Below are positions 34,882 through 47,093 of a DNA stretch of 64,000 bases, piece by piece. The DNA is from Calycina herbarum. Its lineage: Eukaryota; Ascomycota; Leotiomycetes; Helotiales; Pezizellaceae. The notes below the pieces were generated by a model. That model saw nothing but the letters and a program-made list of their open reading frames with translations. It was not told the DNA's origin and did no database searches. The translations under genes were made by a program, and so were the position numbers. Position 1 is the stretch's first letter. Each line of letters opens with the position of its first letter. The stretch spans positions 231,355-295,354 of the forward strand of contig LLEY01000073.1 of NCBI GenBank assembly GCA_001414485.1, written 5' to 3'.

Positions 34882-36733
34882 TCAATATAATTTTGGATAC
34901 GCCGCTTTGATGATGTCGGCTCCCTGGAGAATCGTTAGCAAGCTGTCTCGATGCGACAAATCAGAAATACGTACCTGTTCTGCGACCATGTAGACGGCGT
35001 TCTGGATGCGACAATCAGGGATGACTGGAAAGACGGAGGCATCGATTACTCTGAGGTTCTTGACGCCGTGGACTTTGAGTTGATTGTCGACTACGCCCTC
35101 TTCGATGTTCTTGGAGAGACGGGTGGTTCCACATGGGTCTGTGGTATATTTGTTAGTTATTGAACGAAGAGGGGGAGGGATGTTGACGCACGGAAACCGG
35201 TTTGGGAGCGTTACCATTTTGTTCATTGCCTCGTCAGAGTTTCGTGGCATGGGCCATGGATAGTCTATCCGAGTCAGTATCAACATGAAAGGGAAAGAGA
35301 CTGTTGGAGAAAACCCACCTTCACCGATGATATCCTTGAATCCATCGCCGTTCATCAACATGTCGTCCACGAATCGGATACCCTGGCGAAGAGCCACGAT
35401 GTCGAGATCGTGATAGAAGAAGTTCAAGTTGACGTTTGGTTGTACAAGGGGGTCGGATGAGTTCAATTTGACTTGTCCATTTTGCGATAATGGACGGAGA
35501 AGATCAACGATGACGGTTACCCATGAACCAGTGGCAGGAGTTGGAATATGCCATTGAAATGCGTCGGAAAACATTGGCTGTCAGAAATTAGATCGTATTC
35601 TGGAAGATAACAAAAGGGGTTCGCTTCACTTACCACGAAATCAATCTCGAAGTGTGGTTGTCCTCCTGGCCCGAAAGGATCAACCCCACCATTCGATTTC
35701 TTGAAAGAAACATACTCCTTGCTTTGGGTCAAGTACTCATCAATACGCGGAAAGCCAACTAAATCAAGCAAACCACTGCTGAGAGGTCCAGATTTGCTCT
35801 TTCTGTATGCCGCAATGGCTCCATCACGTTGTGGACTAGCGCGAAGGAGATGGTCCTCGAGTCCTAGTCCGTCTTTGAGCTTGAAGACATGAGCGAGGAT
35901 AGGGTGATCGAGCAAGTTCTATCCGACATGCTCAGATTTAACGACCGACTTGATACCGTGGGCTGCAAGCTCCTTCTCAGGTCCAATACTGGAGAGCATC
36001 AAAAGCTTTGGGGACTCAAATACACCAAACGAGACGATAACTTCCTTCTTTGCACGGAAAGAAACATCTTCTCCATTGGCACCGAACACAGTAACTCCGG
36101 TCACAACACCATCCTCGATGATGAGATTCTTTGAATGGGTGTCTGCGAGGATTGTGATGTTTGCCTTTCCTTCGACGAAGACGTAGGAGGAGGATCGGAA
36201 TCCATTGTAGATTGTGTTCATGCAATGTGTTAATGCATTCATTATACTGGAATAGATGTCTTCAAATATCTTTTGACCTTTGCTGACCCAGGCTTCTGAA
36301 AGTACGTCTCGAAATGGTTTCATTTCGAGGATAAGATCGGAGTGGGAGACGTGTAATGGGCCATTTCGGCCTACTTTGATAGGGCTGGGTGGAAGAGGCC
36401 TTCGTCGTCGTGGTTACAAGCACCCTGTGTTTCTGTTAGCTCAAGTAACCTCGCACTTGGATTTCAGTGGCTTCCCTTGTCAAATACTCCTTGGTATTTT
36501 CCCAGTTCCAATCGTCTCCTCCAAAAGCCGCCCAATCATCAAAGTTGCAGCACTTCCTCGAACCCAGGTATAGTAATTGAGACAACTACTCCCACCTATG
36601 GAAAGTATTTCATATTAGCCTTATATCAGGGAAAGAAGTATTGTTCATCTTGCCCAAGAATCTTCCACGCGTGTTTGGCTTTTCGACACGGGTGTATTCG
36701 GGGCGGTCGATCATTGTGGTTTCGATGTAAACC
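34882..36733 (-). pseudogene. GMC oxidoreductase relic (N-terminus lost, frameshifted)
   Basis: GMC features remain along the minus strand: VYIETTMIDRPEYTRVEKPN at about 36.73 kb, GGSSCLNYYTWVRGSAAT, IIEDGVVTGVTVFG, VIVSFGVFESPKLLMLSSIG, DPCGTTRLS and VIDASVFPVIPDC, ending AAYPKLY. These belong to an FAD-linked glucose/choline/alcohol oxidase-type enzyme. Breaks: one base is missing at about 36540, where GSAAT should run into FDDWAAFGG; the shifted frame hits a stop at 36436-36438; another frame break is needed before VGRNGPLHVSHSD. The FAD-binding GxGxxG N-terminus is absent; upstream lies a tandem duplication instead. Some introns still have good ends (for example 54 bp, GTACGT..CTCCAG before GADIIKAAY), suggesting fairly recent loss. 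Confidence 0.8.
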
Positions 36734-38260
36734 CTATTTGTTGTGGGGTTGTTGGGTTGTTGGGTTAGTCACCCGTATTACTACCTACGCGATTTTCAAA
36801 CAAGACGTGCCACAACAGGGCTATTCAGAACTTCTATTCTTCAAACAGACTTGCTTTCTTAGTTCGTTGGTTTAGAATAAAACCTCAAATTGTGCCCGAT
36901 CACGGACGGGGCGTGCGATGATTAAAATCTCAAGCTCTCACCAGACCTGCAACAACGGGGTGATTCAGAAATCTCTACCTATCAACCAAGTTTTCTTGAT
37001 TTGTTGGTTGTAGTTAAAATTTCGGAATTCAACCCAAAGACGGATGGCACGGGCGATGAGTTACTCCTCATGCTCTTACAACATCGCTGTTCGATTGGTT
37101 TGAAGGGCCGAGAGGCCCAATTCTGCTTCCCGACTCTGCTTCGAGACCTATCGTGGCTTGTTTTGTTCTTCATTGATACGGGGAGTCGTCTCATACCGAT
37201 AGTTACTCATTCTTTACGAGATGTGCAATGATCAGTAAGGAATGCGCAGCTCATGGAAAGTGGGACTTGGAGGTTATTGATGCCAATTGGGCACGAGTTT
37301 GGTTCACCGTGATTGTGCCAACAGCACGACCCTTAAATCTACATTGGAAGCACCAGGGTTTGCAAAAGTTCTTGAAACTGTCCTGAAAACCTCGCAAGTG
37401 TACCAGGAAAAGGTTGCAACAATAGACAAAGCAGGCATCTAATTATTCTAATTTGAGCACAATTCATCCATTTCCCTCCGGGTGCTAATCAAAAGAGGGC
37501 AACATATGTTCCACTTTACACCAAGGTCGGATTTTCGACTCTCTCCCTGGTGGTAGCAAGACCTTGTTACGGCGGCCATGCATCCTGCCTCGCATTACGC
37601 GAAGGTGACCAGTTTGGGAACAAATTGCACATCTCGAGACCAACTGTTGTGTTCGTACACGTAACCTGTCATTTGCCTTGGTATAGTTCCACAAAGTGCT
37701 GACGTGCATTCTTTGGGAGTTATACGTCCATTTCTTGTCGTAGATTATGGGACACCACGACTCTGGACTGATTAGAAATGCACAGATGGTGCCACTGACC
37801 TCGGAGTACCATGATTCCGAACTTGAAGGACTCTCGCGATGGGCACCGAAACGTCAGTAAATACTTCAGGGTACTTATTTACCAAGTTCTAGTTCTTCCA
37901 ATTCTCGAGGGTCATTCAGATAATTAACCCAGATCTCTAAACAGACATATTAATTGTCCGAGATCATTTAGGTTAGTACTTCGAATTCATAGGCCATGCA
38001 CTGTCGCTTTTATTGTCCATCGCGCCACACTCAAGTATGAGTTACACAGTCTTTACACTTCTTCATGGTTCTATTGGATCCGGGTTGCAGGTTATGCGCA
38101 TTATATTATAAAATTAATCATGTTCATTTAGTATTTCACAGTTGGTATTTCACAGTTGGCCGCTCCATACATTAAACGCCACCCCCGCTCAAAAATAAAG
38201 CACTGTAAAACCAACGCCACATTCAGCCCTGCGAAGAGTGCTGCAAGCCCCTCCGTTTTA
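36734..38260. other. Intergenic with 140-bp tandem duplication
   Basis: No gene supported in about 1.5 kb. It contains the duplication at 36801-37080 and, near 37.85 kb, a CAGTAAATACTTCAGG sequence like the 15.2-kb MITE tip. Confidence 0.55.
36801..37080. repeat. Two diverged tandem copies of a 140-bp unit
   Basis: The unit starting CAAGACGTGCCACAACAGGG at 36801 recurs as CCAGACCTGCAACAACGGGG at 36941. Alignment continues through TTCAGAA, TTTGTTGGTT-like and GACGG..GGGCGATGA segments. Both copies are diverged and neither is coding. Confidence 0.7.
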
Positions 38261-39142
38261 TTAATTGAACTCCATGTCCTCCCCCATGTCCTCTTCCAAC
38301 CCCACTTCCGGCCACTGCCATTCTGCATTTTCCACACATGCTTTGGCGGGAAGTATCTCGCCCACCGTGGGGTTCAAACGGGCTTGTAGCAAGTCGTACC
38401 TCCTCTGGACTTCTCTCAACTGATTCTCGAGATCTTGGATATACTTTTCCTTCCTCTCTCTGTATCTCCTCTGCGATGTGCGGTTCTTTTCTCGGCGTTT
38501 CTATTATAAAATCAATACGTGGGTTCAAATTTGAGTTCAAGTTCAAGAGTGTGCTTACCTCTAGCTTTTCGACCTTTGTTGACTTGGGTTTTGAAGAGGT
38601 GGTTGAGGTTGTTGGCTTTCCTAGATAGGAGAAGGTGATTGGTGACGTTTCTTTTGGTGTCGGTGGCTTTGGAAGTTGGGAGGTTGTTGACGAAGGAGAT
38701 GATAGCGTGGAACAAGAATCTTGCTCTGGAAGTGGCGAATCTAAGGATCCAATATTCCCAAATTGGAATCCGGTCGTTTCAAGTTCAATTCCGGGGTACA
38801 TGATGTCGTTTTGGTCTTCGTTGTACCACCAGAGATTGGACTCGGAGGTATCTTGGGTTTGGTTCTGCATCTTCGGTGGTGGGTTTTTTGGTCCGAATTT
38901 GAGAATGGATGTTGGGAAACTTCCAGAGGATCCTTCAGGAGAAAAGAGGAATGAATTGTAGTCCTTTTAAAGTATCTGGTCAGTGCCGGTACTTTCGGAT
39001 GACCAATCAAGGAAGGGACACAACTTACCAGAGACGCTAAAATGTCGAGAGGCACTGATAGATCCCCCTGAGAATAATTCTCGCTTAGTACCGAATCAAA
39101 ATCACAGTCGATCCTTGCAAGATTCTTGTCTGATAAGGCCAT
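38261..39142 (-). CDS. bZIP transcription factor
   Basis: Three exons: 39142-39029, 38963-38559 and 38500-38261; 252 aa. Introns are 65 and 58 bp. The N-terminal 170 residues are acidic and Ser/Pro-rich, a plausible activation region. The third exon starts exactly at the basic region: KRREKNRTSQRRYRERK, with the bZIP N-x7-R spacing (Asn179, Arg187). A short zipper follows (YIQDLENQLREVQRRYDLL). The family dimerises and binds DNA in the nucleus, often controlling stress or secondary metabolism. The Gln in NRTSQRRYR suggests the Yap/AP-1-like branch, but no Cys-rich redox domains are present. The C-terminus is acidic (EEDMGEDMEFN). Confidence 0.9.
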
Positions 39143-40325
39143 AATAGTATAGATGTGGTGTGTGGGTGTGGGATGCTTTGGAGGGGGGTTGCCAAGACTT
39201 GGAGTATTTTTTGATATGCGAGAAAAGAGAACTAGATCTGTCGGTTGCTTAAGTATCAGCAGCTTCCCTCTTGGCATCTACCTTCTTCGTTCTTTGGCTT
39301 CTGTAAGACCACGGGTGCATAATTCCGTCCCATACATGCATTTCAAGTTTATACCCGCCGACTTTCCTCCATATCGGAGTGGACCCGCTTCCGAGGTTTC
39401 TGGCCAATGACCTTGATTATAATTGAGGGTTTCCAACCCTTGGGTCTAGAGTATCGTCCGGGAGTGCGGCATTCTTCGGCTTCATTTCTGACCGCCGATT
39501 TATATTGGGGGTATTGAACCACAGATATTACCACAGATGACATCATTGAGGCTTCTATTCCCGCTGTTGTAGGTAAATCGAAACTTCGGGATCATGGTGG
39601 GAGCATTTTATGCGAGAGCGGAATTAAATCGGGGGTACAATAACCTTAGCGTCTCGCTGCCCCAGAGAGATGGCCGAGCGCCGAGCTTGCAGCGATTCCG
39701 GCGAGGACGGCGAACATCGAACATGATGCACTTTGCGAACAGGGTAGTGCGTAACGTACAATGACAGGGATCTCAAGATTTAATTCCATCCTAGTTCCTC
39801 TTTTTCCGTATGTTCTACTTTCCTTAATGGCCACCTATATCTGGGTAAGGCTTAGTGTACATTTAGCATGCAAGATGCTGAGTATGCAAGATTCGAGTTT
39901 TTTTATTGGCTCGCTTCTTTTCGGGGTGTACCGCTCCCCCCTGGTTTCTTTTTTCAGTTGTGGATACTTGCATGTGGTGATTATTTGTCTGGGTGCTCGA
40001 AAAACAACTTTTACCATAGCCGTTCAGGGTTACAGACACAATTGATTAAATCTGAGTGTTTACATATAACTTCATGATGGTGTTTGTCGAGTTTCCTGTT
40101 TCGTTATGCTGTACGTGTGCAAAGCAGGGCAATCCCGCAGTTAAGGGGCTCTCGGTTAGGTAACTCGAGGGTTTAGTCAACACCATGTTTGCCTAGGCAA
40201 AGGACATATAAACCAATTCCTTCTTCAAGTATTTGTTGTTTCTTGGTATCGAATCCAGCAGAGCATCTCCCAGTCCCTCTTATCTTGCGATATCCAATCA
40301 CTCCGCTTCACAACCCACCTTCAAA
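39143..40325. other. Divergent intergenic region, bZIP / catalase
   Basis: About 1.2 kb between two divergent start codons, so it holds both promoters. No ORF has recognisable content. I see no certain factor sites. Confidence 0.5.
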
Positions 40326-42023
40326 ATGGCATCGCAGGTAAGAACTTCGTTCTACACAAGCACGATAAAAGCTTTAACTGACGTGATTGATTTTTATGTA
40401 GTTAAGCTCAGACTACACTCCAACATATACTCTCGCAGAAGGTAACCCAATAGGAGACCCAGCAACTGCTCTACGCATTAACAGTTCTGGTGGTGGTGGT
40501 CTCCTTCTACTGCAAGATACACAACTTATTGAGACCCTTGCGCACTTCGCCAGAGAACGAATTCCCGAGCGTGTCGTCCATGCCAAAGCTGCTGGTGCCT
40601 TTGGTACATTCACGGTTACACATGATATCTCTTCGATCACTTCAGCAAAGTTCCTAAATGGGATTGGGAAAAAGACTGAGGTCTTGGTGAGAATTTCCAC
40701 AGTGGGACCAGAGAAGGGAAGTGCAGACACAGCGAGAGATCCACGAGGTTGGGGTATCAAACTTTACACCGAGGAAGGAAACCAAGATTGGGTTTTTAAC
40801 AATACAGTATGTTGCTCTTTCCAACAGGCTCGTCGAGTGTTACTGATATGTCACAGCCCGTTTTCTTCATTCGGGACCCAATTAAGTTTCCGAGTTTAAA
40901 TCGATCGCATAAAAGACATCCACAGACTAATCTTCCAGGTAAGCTGAGCCACTCTAAAAGTATTGCAAAGCTTAAACCAACATGTAACCTTGATAGATGC
41001 TACGATGTTCTGGGATTTCCACAACAACAACCAAGAAGGAACACACGAATTAATGCACCTATTTTCCGATCGAGGAACTCCAAACTCGTTGCGGCATACC
41101 GATGCCTTCTCTGGACACACTTATAAGTTCACAAAGCCCGATGGTTCATTTAAATACGTCAAGATCCATCTCAAGACGGATCAAGGAATCCGCAATTTCA
41201 GCGGAGATGACGCGACCAAAATGGCGGGAGAGAATCCAGATTACAATGTCCAGGATTTATATGAAGCCATTGAGAGGAAAGAATATCCTTCCTGGACAGT
41301 CTATTGCCAGATTATGGACCCGAAGGATGCAGAGACCTATCGATGGAACATCTTTGACATGACTAAAGTCTGGCCGCATGGCGATTATCCCTTGATTCCA
41401 TTTGGCAAGCTGGAGTTAAATAGAAATGTGAGTCTGGAGAGGCATTCCATATATGTGCAAAAAGACATTTACTGATATGAAACTAGCCACAAAATTACTT
41501 CAACGATATCGAACAAGCTGCATTCTCACCGTCCACCATGGTCCCAGGAATTGGAGCCTCTGCAGACCCCATGTTGCAAGCAAGAATGTTCTCATACCCT
41601 GACGCGCAGCGATATCGACTCGGAGCAAACTACCAACAACTGCCTTCCAATTATCCTCACTCACCCGTCTATTCTCCTTTCCAACGAGACGGGGCTTCAA
41701 ACTTTAGAGGAAATTATGGACCAGATCCAAACTATGTAAGGACTAGTTTGCGACCAACGAATTATGGGGAAGTGAGTAAAGCTCATGATGAATGGGTGGG
41801 GAAGGTTGCGGCATATACCACAACAATCAAAGATGATGATTTTGCACAAGCGAGAGGGATGTGGGGCGTTTTCGGGAGAACAGGTCAACAAGAGGCTTTC
41901 GTCAATAATGTGGCCTCTCATTTGAAATGGGCTATTCCACGAGTGAGAAAGGAGGCAGTGGAAGTTTTCAAGAAGGTTAACGAGACCATGGCTATGAGGA
42001 TAGATGAAGCCATGGGAGTTTGA
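40326..42023 (+). CDS. Catalase (small-subunit type, heme)
   Basis: Five exons: 40326-40337, 40402-40806, 40857-40938, 40997-41427 and 41487-42023; 488 aa, the small-subunit class length. The catalytic His lies in VVHAKAAGAFG (His64), with distal Asn in the FFIRDPIKFP segment. The proximal heme Tyr is in YPDAQRYRLG (about Tyr353). It breaks down H2O2 to water and oxygen. The first exon encodes only MASQ. No signal peptide is seen and the C-terminus (EAMGV) is not a PTS1, so a cytosolic location is likely. The bZIP gene next door is divergent and such factors often control catalases; this link is inference. Confidence 0.95.
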
Positions 42024-43263
42024 ATGTTTGGAAAAAGACCTTTGAGTTGAGGGAAGAGGGTGCAATGTGATGTTGATTCTGTCCAGGAGAAGCAACAAAA
42101 TGAAAAGGGGGAATTGTTATTACCTAGCGAAGGATAGCTTGGATATTAATGAACACCACTGATTCTCGGGCTGTTTAGTACACTGGTGCATCAGCTCCTC
42201 TTTTCTCTTATAAGAAATGGTCTACTCCCTCAATTATGAACCTAAAGCATTACACAACACTATGTAACATTACCATTGGAACTAGTATTGCAGAAGGAGA
42301 TAAAAAAACCGGAGGTGTGCATCGGGGACTTAAAGAGTCAGCAGACCACCCTTGAACAATATTTAATTCGTAAATTACAACAGCTCGTAACTTCTCATAC
42401 CCTTCTCAATTGGTATATTGGTCGAAAATTTAGCCTTATCCAGTATGGCAGCACATGAGTTCTCACATCCAATCGATCATATTCGAATTCACAATGCTGA
42501 CGAAAAGAGCGACCTCACGTCAGAACCATGTAAGAAACAAGCTTTGAATCGATCACGCCGCCGTCTCACTGTGTGTGTGGAGTACATACGGAATACGGAG
42601 TACGCGGGGTTCGTCAGCGTCAGCGTCAGAGTTTTTATTGAGATTTCAGTCGTGTCATCGGAGCAAACTCGGAGGCCAAAATGGAGGGATTTGGTGGAGG
42701 CCTTTAATTAAATTGAGTTTTCCATTATACCCCCTAAAATATTTTAAAAGAACTTGTTTATGCCAAGACCTGTAGCTTCCAAGACTCAATTTCAACTCAA
42801 GTTTCTCGAGCGCCTTTTTTACTTCTGCTTTTATCTAAAAAGCTTGTGTCCCCTGGTATAAATAAAAGCTCTGGTGGAAATTAATTAAAAAAGTTAATCG
42901 GGAAGTTTTAAGCGGTGGCGCATGTCCTATCATTCGCTTCTACATATAATTGGACAATGCCCATAGATTAGGCTGAGACTAGATGTGTATATTTTCCCGG
43001 TGTTCTATGCCTCTTCGGGCAATTGATTTCAATACCCGAGGTGTTCACGGATCCTTGTGTTAAATGAAACGAGTACAATTACCTACCAGTGCTCTTGAAT
43101 AAAGTATAAACTAAGTGAGTTTACACGATGCATGGCTAGCAACGATTATTGGGTAAGAGAATTGAAAGTAATATATACAGTTGTCAGGACTATCAACTTA
43201 CTTTCTCTCTTTTAAGTGAAACGTACACAAACTGTTAGAGTAGAAATTTTAGGCATTCTTTCA
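42024..43263. other. Intergenic, catalase / GH105 3' ends
   Basis: About 1.2 kb of convergent 3' sequence. No gene supported; small ORFs have no known features. Confidence 0.5.
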
Positions 43264-44556
43264 TCAATGGCAATACTTCTCGTACTCAACACTAGCCATG
43301 ATAAATGGACCCAATCCTTTCAAGTCATTTGTAGCAAGAGCAACAGAAACATAGTACTAAATCCACATCAGTTAGCATTACTCCAAAAAAGCAACTGACA
43401 AAGGGAGAACGAATAAGGTACTCACATCGAAATCACCCTTCCCACTCAAACTTCCAACACTAACAGTACCGGCCCAATCAATTCCTCCATCACTTGCATC
43501 ACTCACAAACTTCTCTACCAAAGCCTCATATGCAGCAGTAAATGTTGGAAGGTAATCAGCGCTCAAATATCCCAATCTGATTCCCTTCAACACAGCGTAA
43601 ACGAACATGGCCGAGCCGCTGCTTTCAATATAGTTCTTTGCCTTGCCAGGTTGAGTCATTACCAACCACCAAAGCTTAGAGTCTGCGTCAACGGCCTTGG
43701 CGATACCAGCAACAGTCTCTTCAAGAATAGATTTGAGAGTTGCAAAACCGGAGTGACTTGTTGGAAAGAAATCCAAAACATCGACGATGGCAATGACATA
43801 CCATCCCAAAGCTCTGTTCCATGATTCAGGAGAAGCCCCGGTGGCAGCATCGGCCCAAACAGCAGTGCGTGTGCTATCGTAACCGTGTTTCAACAATCCG
43901 GTCTGGCTGGTGTTGGAGTTCACACAGTTTGTGTGCACAAGTTCAAATTGGTTGATGATATCGTCAAATGCTGTGGTGTTTGTTGGAGCATAGACTGCGG
44001 TGTGATGAGCGTAAAATGGGGACACCATGTAGAGTCCATCGAGCCACATCTGATTGGGGTAAGTGGAGCGATGCCAGAAACCTCCAGCTGCATTTCTAGG
44101 GTTGGTGTAAAGTTGGGATCGGAGAAGATCAGCTGCTCCTTTGTATTTTGCCTCCCCGGTATTTTTGTTTCTATTACTCCCATTAATTTCAAGCTTCACG
44201 AAATTTCGAGGGGAGAAGGCTTACAGGTAGATCAAAGTCTCTCCAATTCTCACATCGTCAAGGGTATAATATGTCAAATTATAATCATTCAATCCTCCTT
44301 CCGCAGTAACGATGTTGTCGACCCCCTTGGTGATGTGTGTCAGATAATCTTCGTTGCTGGTGGCGTTGTAAACCATCTCGAGAGCTTTCCAAGCTACGCC
44401 ATGCTCGTATGTGATAAAAGGGGCTCCGGATTTGAGACCATTGGCATAATCTCGCAAGACGACTGTATCAGCGCCTCGAACAGATAATCTGGGAGTGGTG
44501 CACTGAGTAGCAGCATTTACTGTTGCCGCAGCGAGGAGGGGAAGTGTGGTCTTCAT
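43264..44556 (-). CDS. Secreted GH105 unsaturated rhamnogalacturonyl hydrolase-like protein
   Basis: Three exons: 44556-44225, 44170-43426 and 43356-43264; 389 aa. A signal peptide is clear (MKTTLPLLAAATVNA). Family features are LDDVRIGETLIYL, GGFWHRSTYPNQMWLDGLYM, ESWNRALGWYVIAI, IESSGSAMFVYAVLKG and the terminal NDLKGLGPFIMASVEYE. GH105 enzymes hydrate and cleave the unsaturated sugar left by pectate or rhamnogalacturonan lyases, the last step in pectin side-chain breakdown. The final 30 residues come from a third exon, without which a false C-terminus would be predicted. Introns are 54 and 69 bp. A secreted, plant-cell-wall role fits a plant-associated fungus. Confidence 0.92.
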
Positions 44557-45271
44557 CGTGAATACAAGTGCAGTGAACGAAAGTGGCGAGAAAACAACTC
44601 AACGAACGAACGAGAGAAACCAAATGACGAGAACTGGAGTGAACCAGAAGAAAGAAGAAACCCAACAAGAGCTGGAGTTGTTGGTTTTAATACGAAATAA
44701 ACCGAGAAAAGAGGGGTGGCAATTGCGATTGAAACAAACCAAATTCTATACTCTTGGCGAACTATCATTGACTTTTCTCATTTTGTAGAGGGAATTCTAA
44801 TCGTGTTCTTCGGATTCATGGAGAAATTCCAGGTGGGGTCACTGGGGTGAGATTTGTTTAATGATCCTGATGTTTTAATGCTGGGGGATTATTCAGTGAT
44901 CACCCCGACTTGGCCTTACTTGGCGGCTCCGGATAAAGTAATATGGAGAAACAGATTTACCGTGATCGCAGAAGTGTTGTTACAGAGGTTCATGAGATGG
45001 ATTTGAATGCGACCCGATAAGTCGCTGGAAAATTAGTAATTTATCGCTCAAAAACTTATCTCTTCTCTCTTTTTTCAGAGCAATTTTCAAGAAAACCGTC
45101 ACGTGATCTAGCCAAGATCCAAGACCCACTAACTATCTGTATATGAGACAAGCCGCGAAGACTAATTTACTCGCGCTTTCGTATTCAAGATGTGAACACT
45201 GGGTCGAAGTATGATAGAGAGCTAACTAGATGTACTTACTTCTAACCACTAAATTCTTTCAAACTAATTGA
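44557..45271. other. Intergenic, GH105 promoter / P450 3' side
   Basis: 715 bp with no supported gene. It should contain the GH105 promoter. Confidence 0.5.
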
Positions 45272-47093
45272 TTATTCCGCAACTTTCTCAAATTTCAAAA
45301 TCAACTTGTTTCCAGCGGGCCCAGTAGTATAACCATCTTCTTGTTCAATCCCCTTATCGTCAACAATGTGAGTACGGAAATTGGTGTAAATGGCCGCAAT
45401 GATAAGTTTCATCTCTACAATTTCGCGGCTTACAATTAGCGAGTATTCTTCAAAGTAAGCATGACTTATAAGAGGTGGAAAAAGGGAACAACAAACCATG
45501 CATAGCAAAATTACTTCCCACACACATCCGTCCTCCGCTACTAAATGCCCAGAACCAGCGATCTCGTTCCCGTCGTTGCTCTTCGGAATAACCATTCGAA
45601 TCATCCAGCCATCGTGTGTGATCCCAAGTCTCAGGTGAGGGGTAAACGCTTGGATTTCGATGCACGCTGTGAGCTTGTGCATTTATTCTTACACCGCCTG
45701 GTATGGGAAAGGAGGATATGGTGCTGGATGGGTAGGGACTCATGCGGGGTTGGCCACCTGGTATGGCTGCATTGAGACGAAGGGTTTCCATTATGACTGC
45801 ATGGAGGAGTGTGAGGTTATCGAGGTCTTTGGAACTGGGTAGTTCCTGATCCTTTCCATTAAGAGAAATTGGATTTGACAAAGAGAGAAGTGAAGCCCGA
45901 AGTTTGTCTTGAAGTGCAACATCTTGTGAGAGGTGCCAAGATATATACGTGAGTGTAATTCCAGCTGTCTCGTGTCCCGCTGCTAAGTGGTCGATCATCT
46001 CAGATGCAATGCTGAGCTCCGGGTATTTCAAAGTCTCGCTCGCCAAAACTGAGTCTTCCCCTTTCATTTTTTCCTCTTTGGAGATTCCGGATAGCATTGC
46101 TTTCATCACTACTGGCTCATTTGCAGGGTTCTCATCTCTTGAGGCAAGCTCTTTCAAATATGAGGTCGTGAAATCGCATTTCTTTCTTGTCCAATCTTCG
46201 AGTTCTTGGTTTGCGGCATCAACCCATTTCGGGACAAGTCGTATACCAAAATTCTTCAGAAATGAGGTGAAACGAGGAAGTTCTTGCGACCAGAATGTAT
46301 GAGTCTTTCGACTGTGGTATAATCCAAGCCAGTGTTCACGCTCTTCTACATTCTGGAGGAAATTGGAGCTGTTCTTGAGGCCAAACAAATAGCCAGTAAT
46401 GAAGTCCATGGTTGCGGCATTAAACGTCGAATGAACATCAATGCCAGCCCTCGCTGGAGGCGATGAGAGAATCGGAAGTAGACGGGAGTGTAGAATCGTT
46501 TTTGATTGTGCTGCAAGTGCAGGAGAGTTTTGGATATTGGATTTGGAATAAGTGTTTGAGATCATACGTTTTCGAACAGAGTGAGTACGAGAGTGCCAGG
46601 AAGAGAACATGCATGGTACTCTGTATTCTTGTTAGTGTACGTTTGGTCATGGCACTTTGGCGCCCTTTATATTATTGTGCGAGATATTCTCGGATAATCA
46701 TGAATTGAAAAGGATGACGGAGAGGAACTTCCATTTTCCATTTTTTTAAGGGAGGTTTGGAACTCACCCATAATTATCAAAAATCGAATACCACTCCCCC
46801 TTCTCAAACCCACCAGCATAAACCGTCCTCAGTCCGTTTATATCATTAATACTCAGCTCATTCGGTGCAATACGAATGACCGGGCCATAAGAAACATGTG
46901 CCGCATGCAGAGAACGGTTCTCATGACATCTGCAACGCGTCCAGAGAATCCAGAAAGACGAAACGGGAGCAGACCAATGAGCGTTGGGTATTTTGGAAAG
47001 CGGTGAGATGAATGCTGGCTGGATGATGAATCTATAAAGTGCTGCGAGGGATAGAAGAATGGATCCAAGGATTGGGATGTTGAGTGAGAACAT
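45272..47093 (-). CDS. Cytochrome P450 monooxygenase
   Basis: Three exons: 47093-46768, 46620-45497 and 45414-45272; 530 aa. An N-terminal membrane anchor is visible (NIPILGSILLSLAALY) followed by a proline-containing hinge. The I-helix oxygen-binding motif is AAGHETAG (about residue 325), the K-helix ExxR is ETLR, and the heme loop is FSSGGRMCVG with Cys about 475. Splicing is in phase: NYG/VPCMFSSW and FAMH/EMKLII. It is an ER-bound, class E fungal P450 that takes electrons from a reductase. The substrate is unknown; resemblance to pisatin-demethylase/benzoate-hydroxylase-like groups is only general. The heme motif has Gly-Gly-Arg-Met rather than the commoner GxRxC spacing variants, but the key Cys is present. 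Confidence 0.92.
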
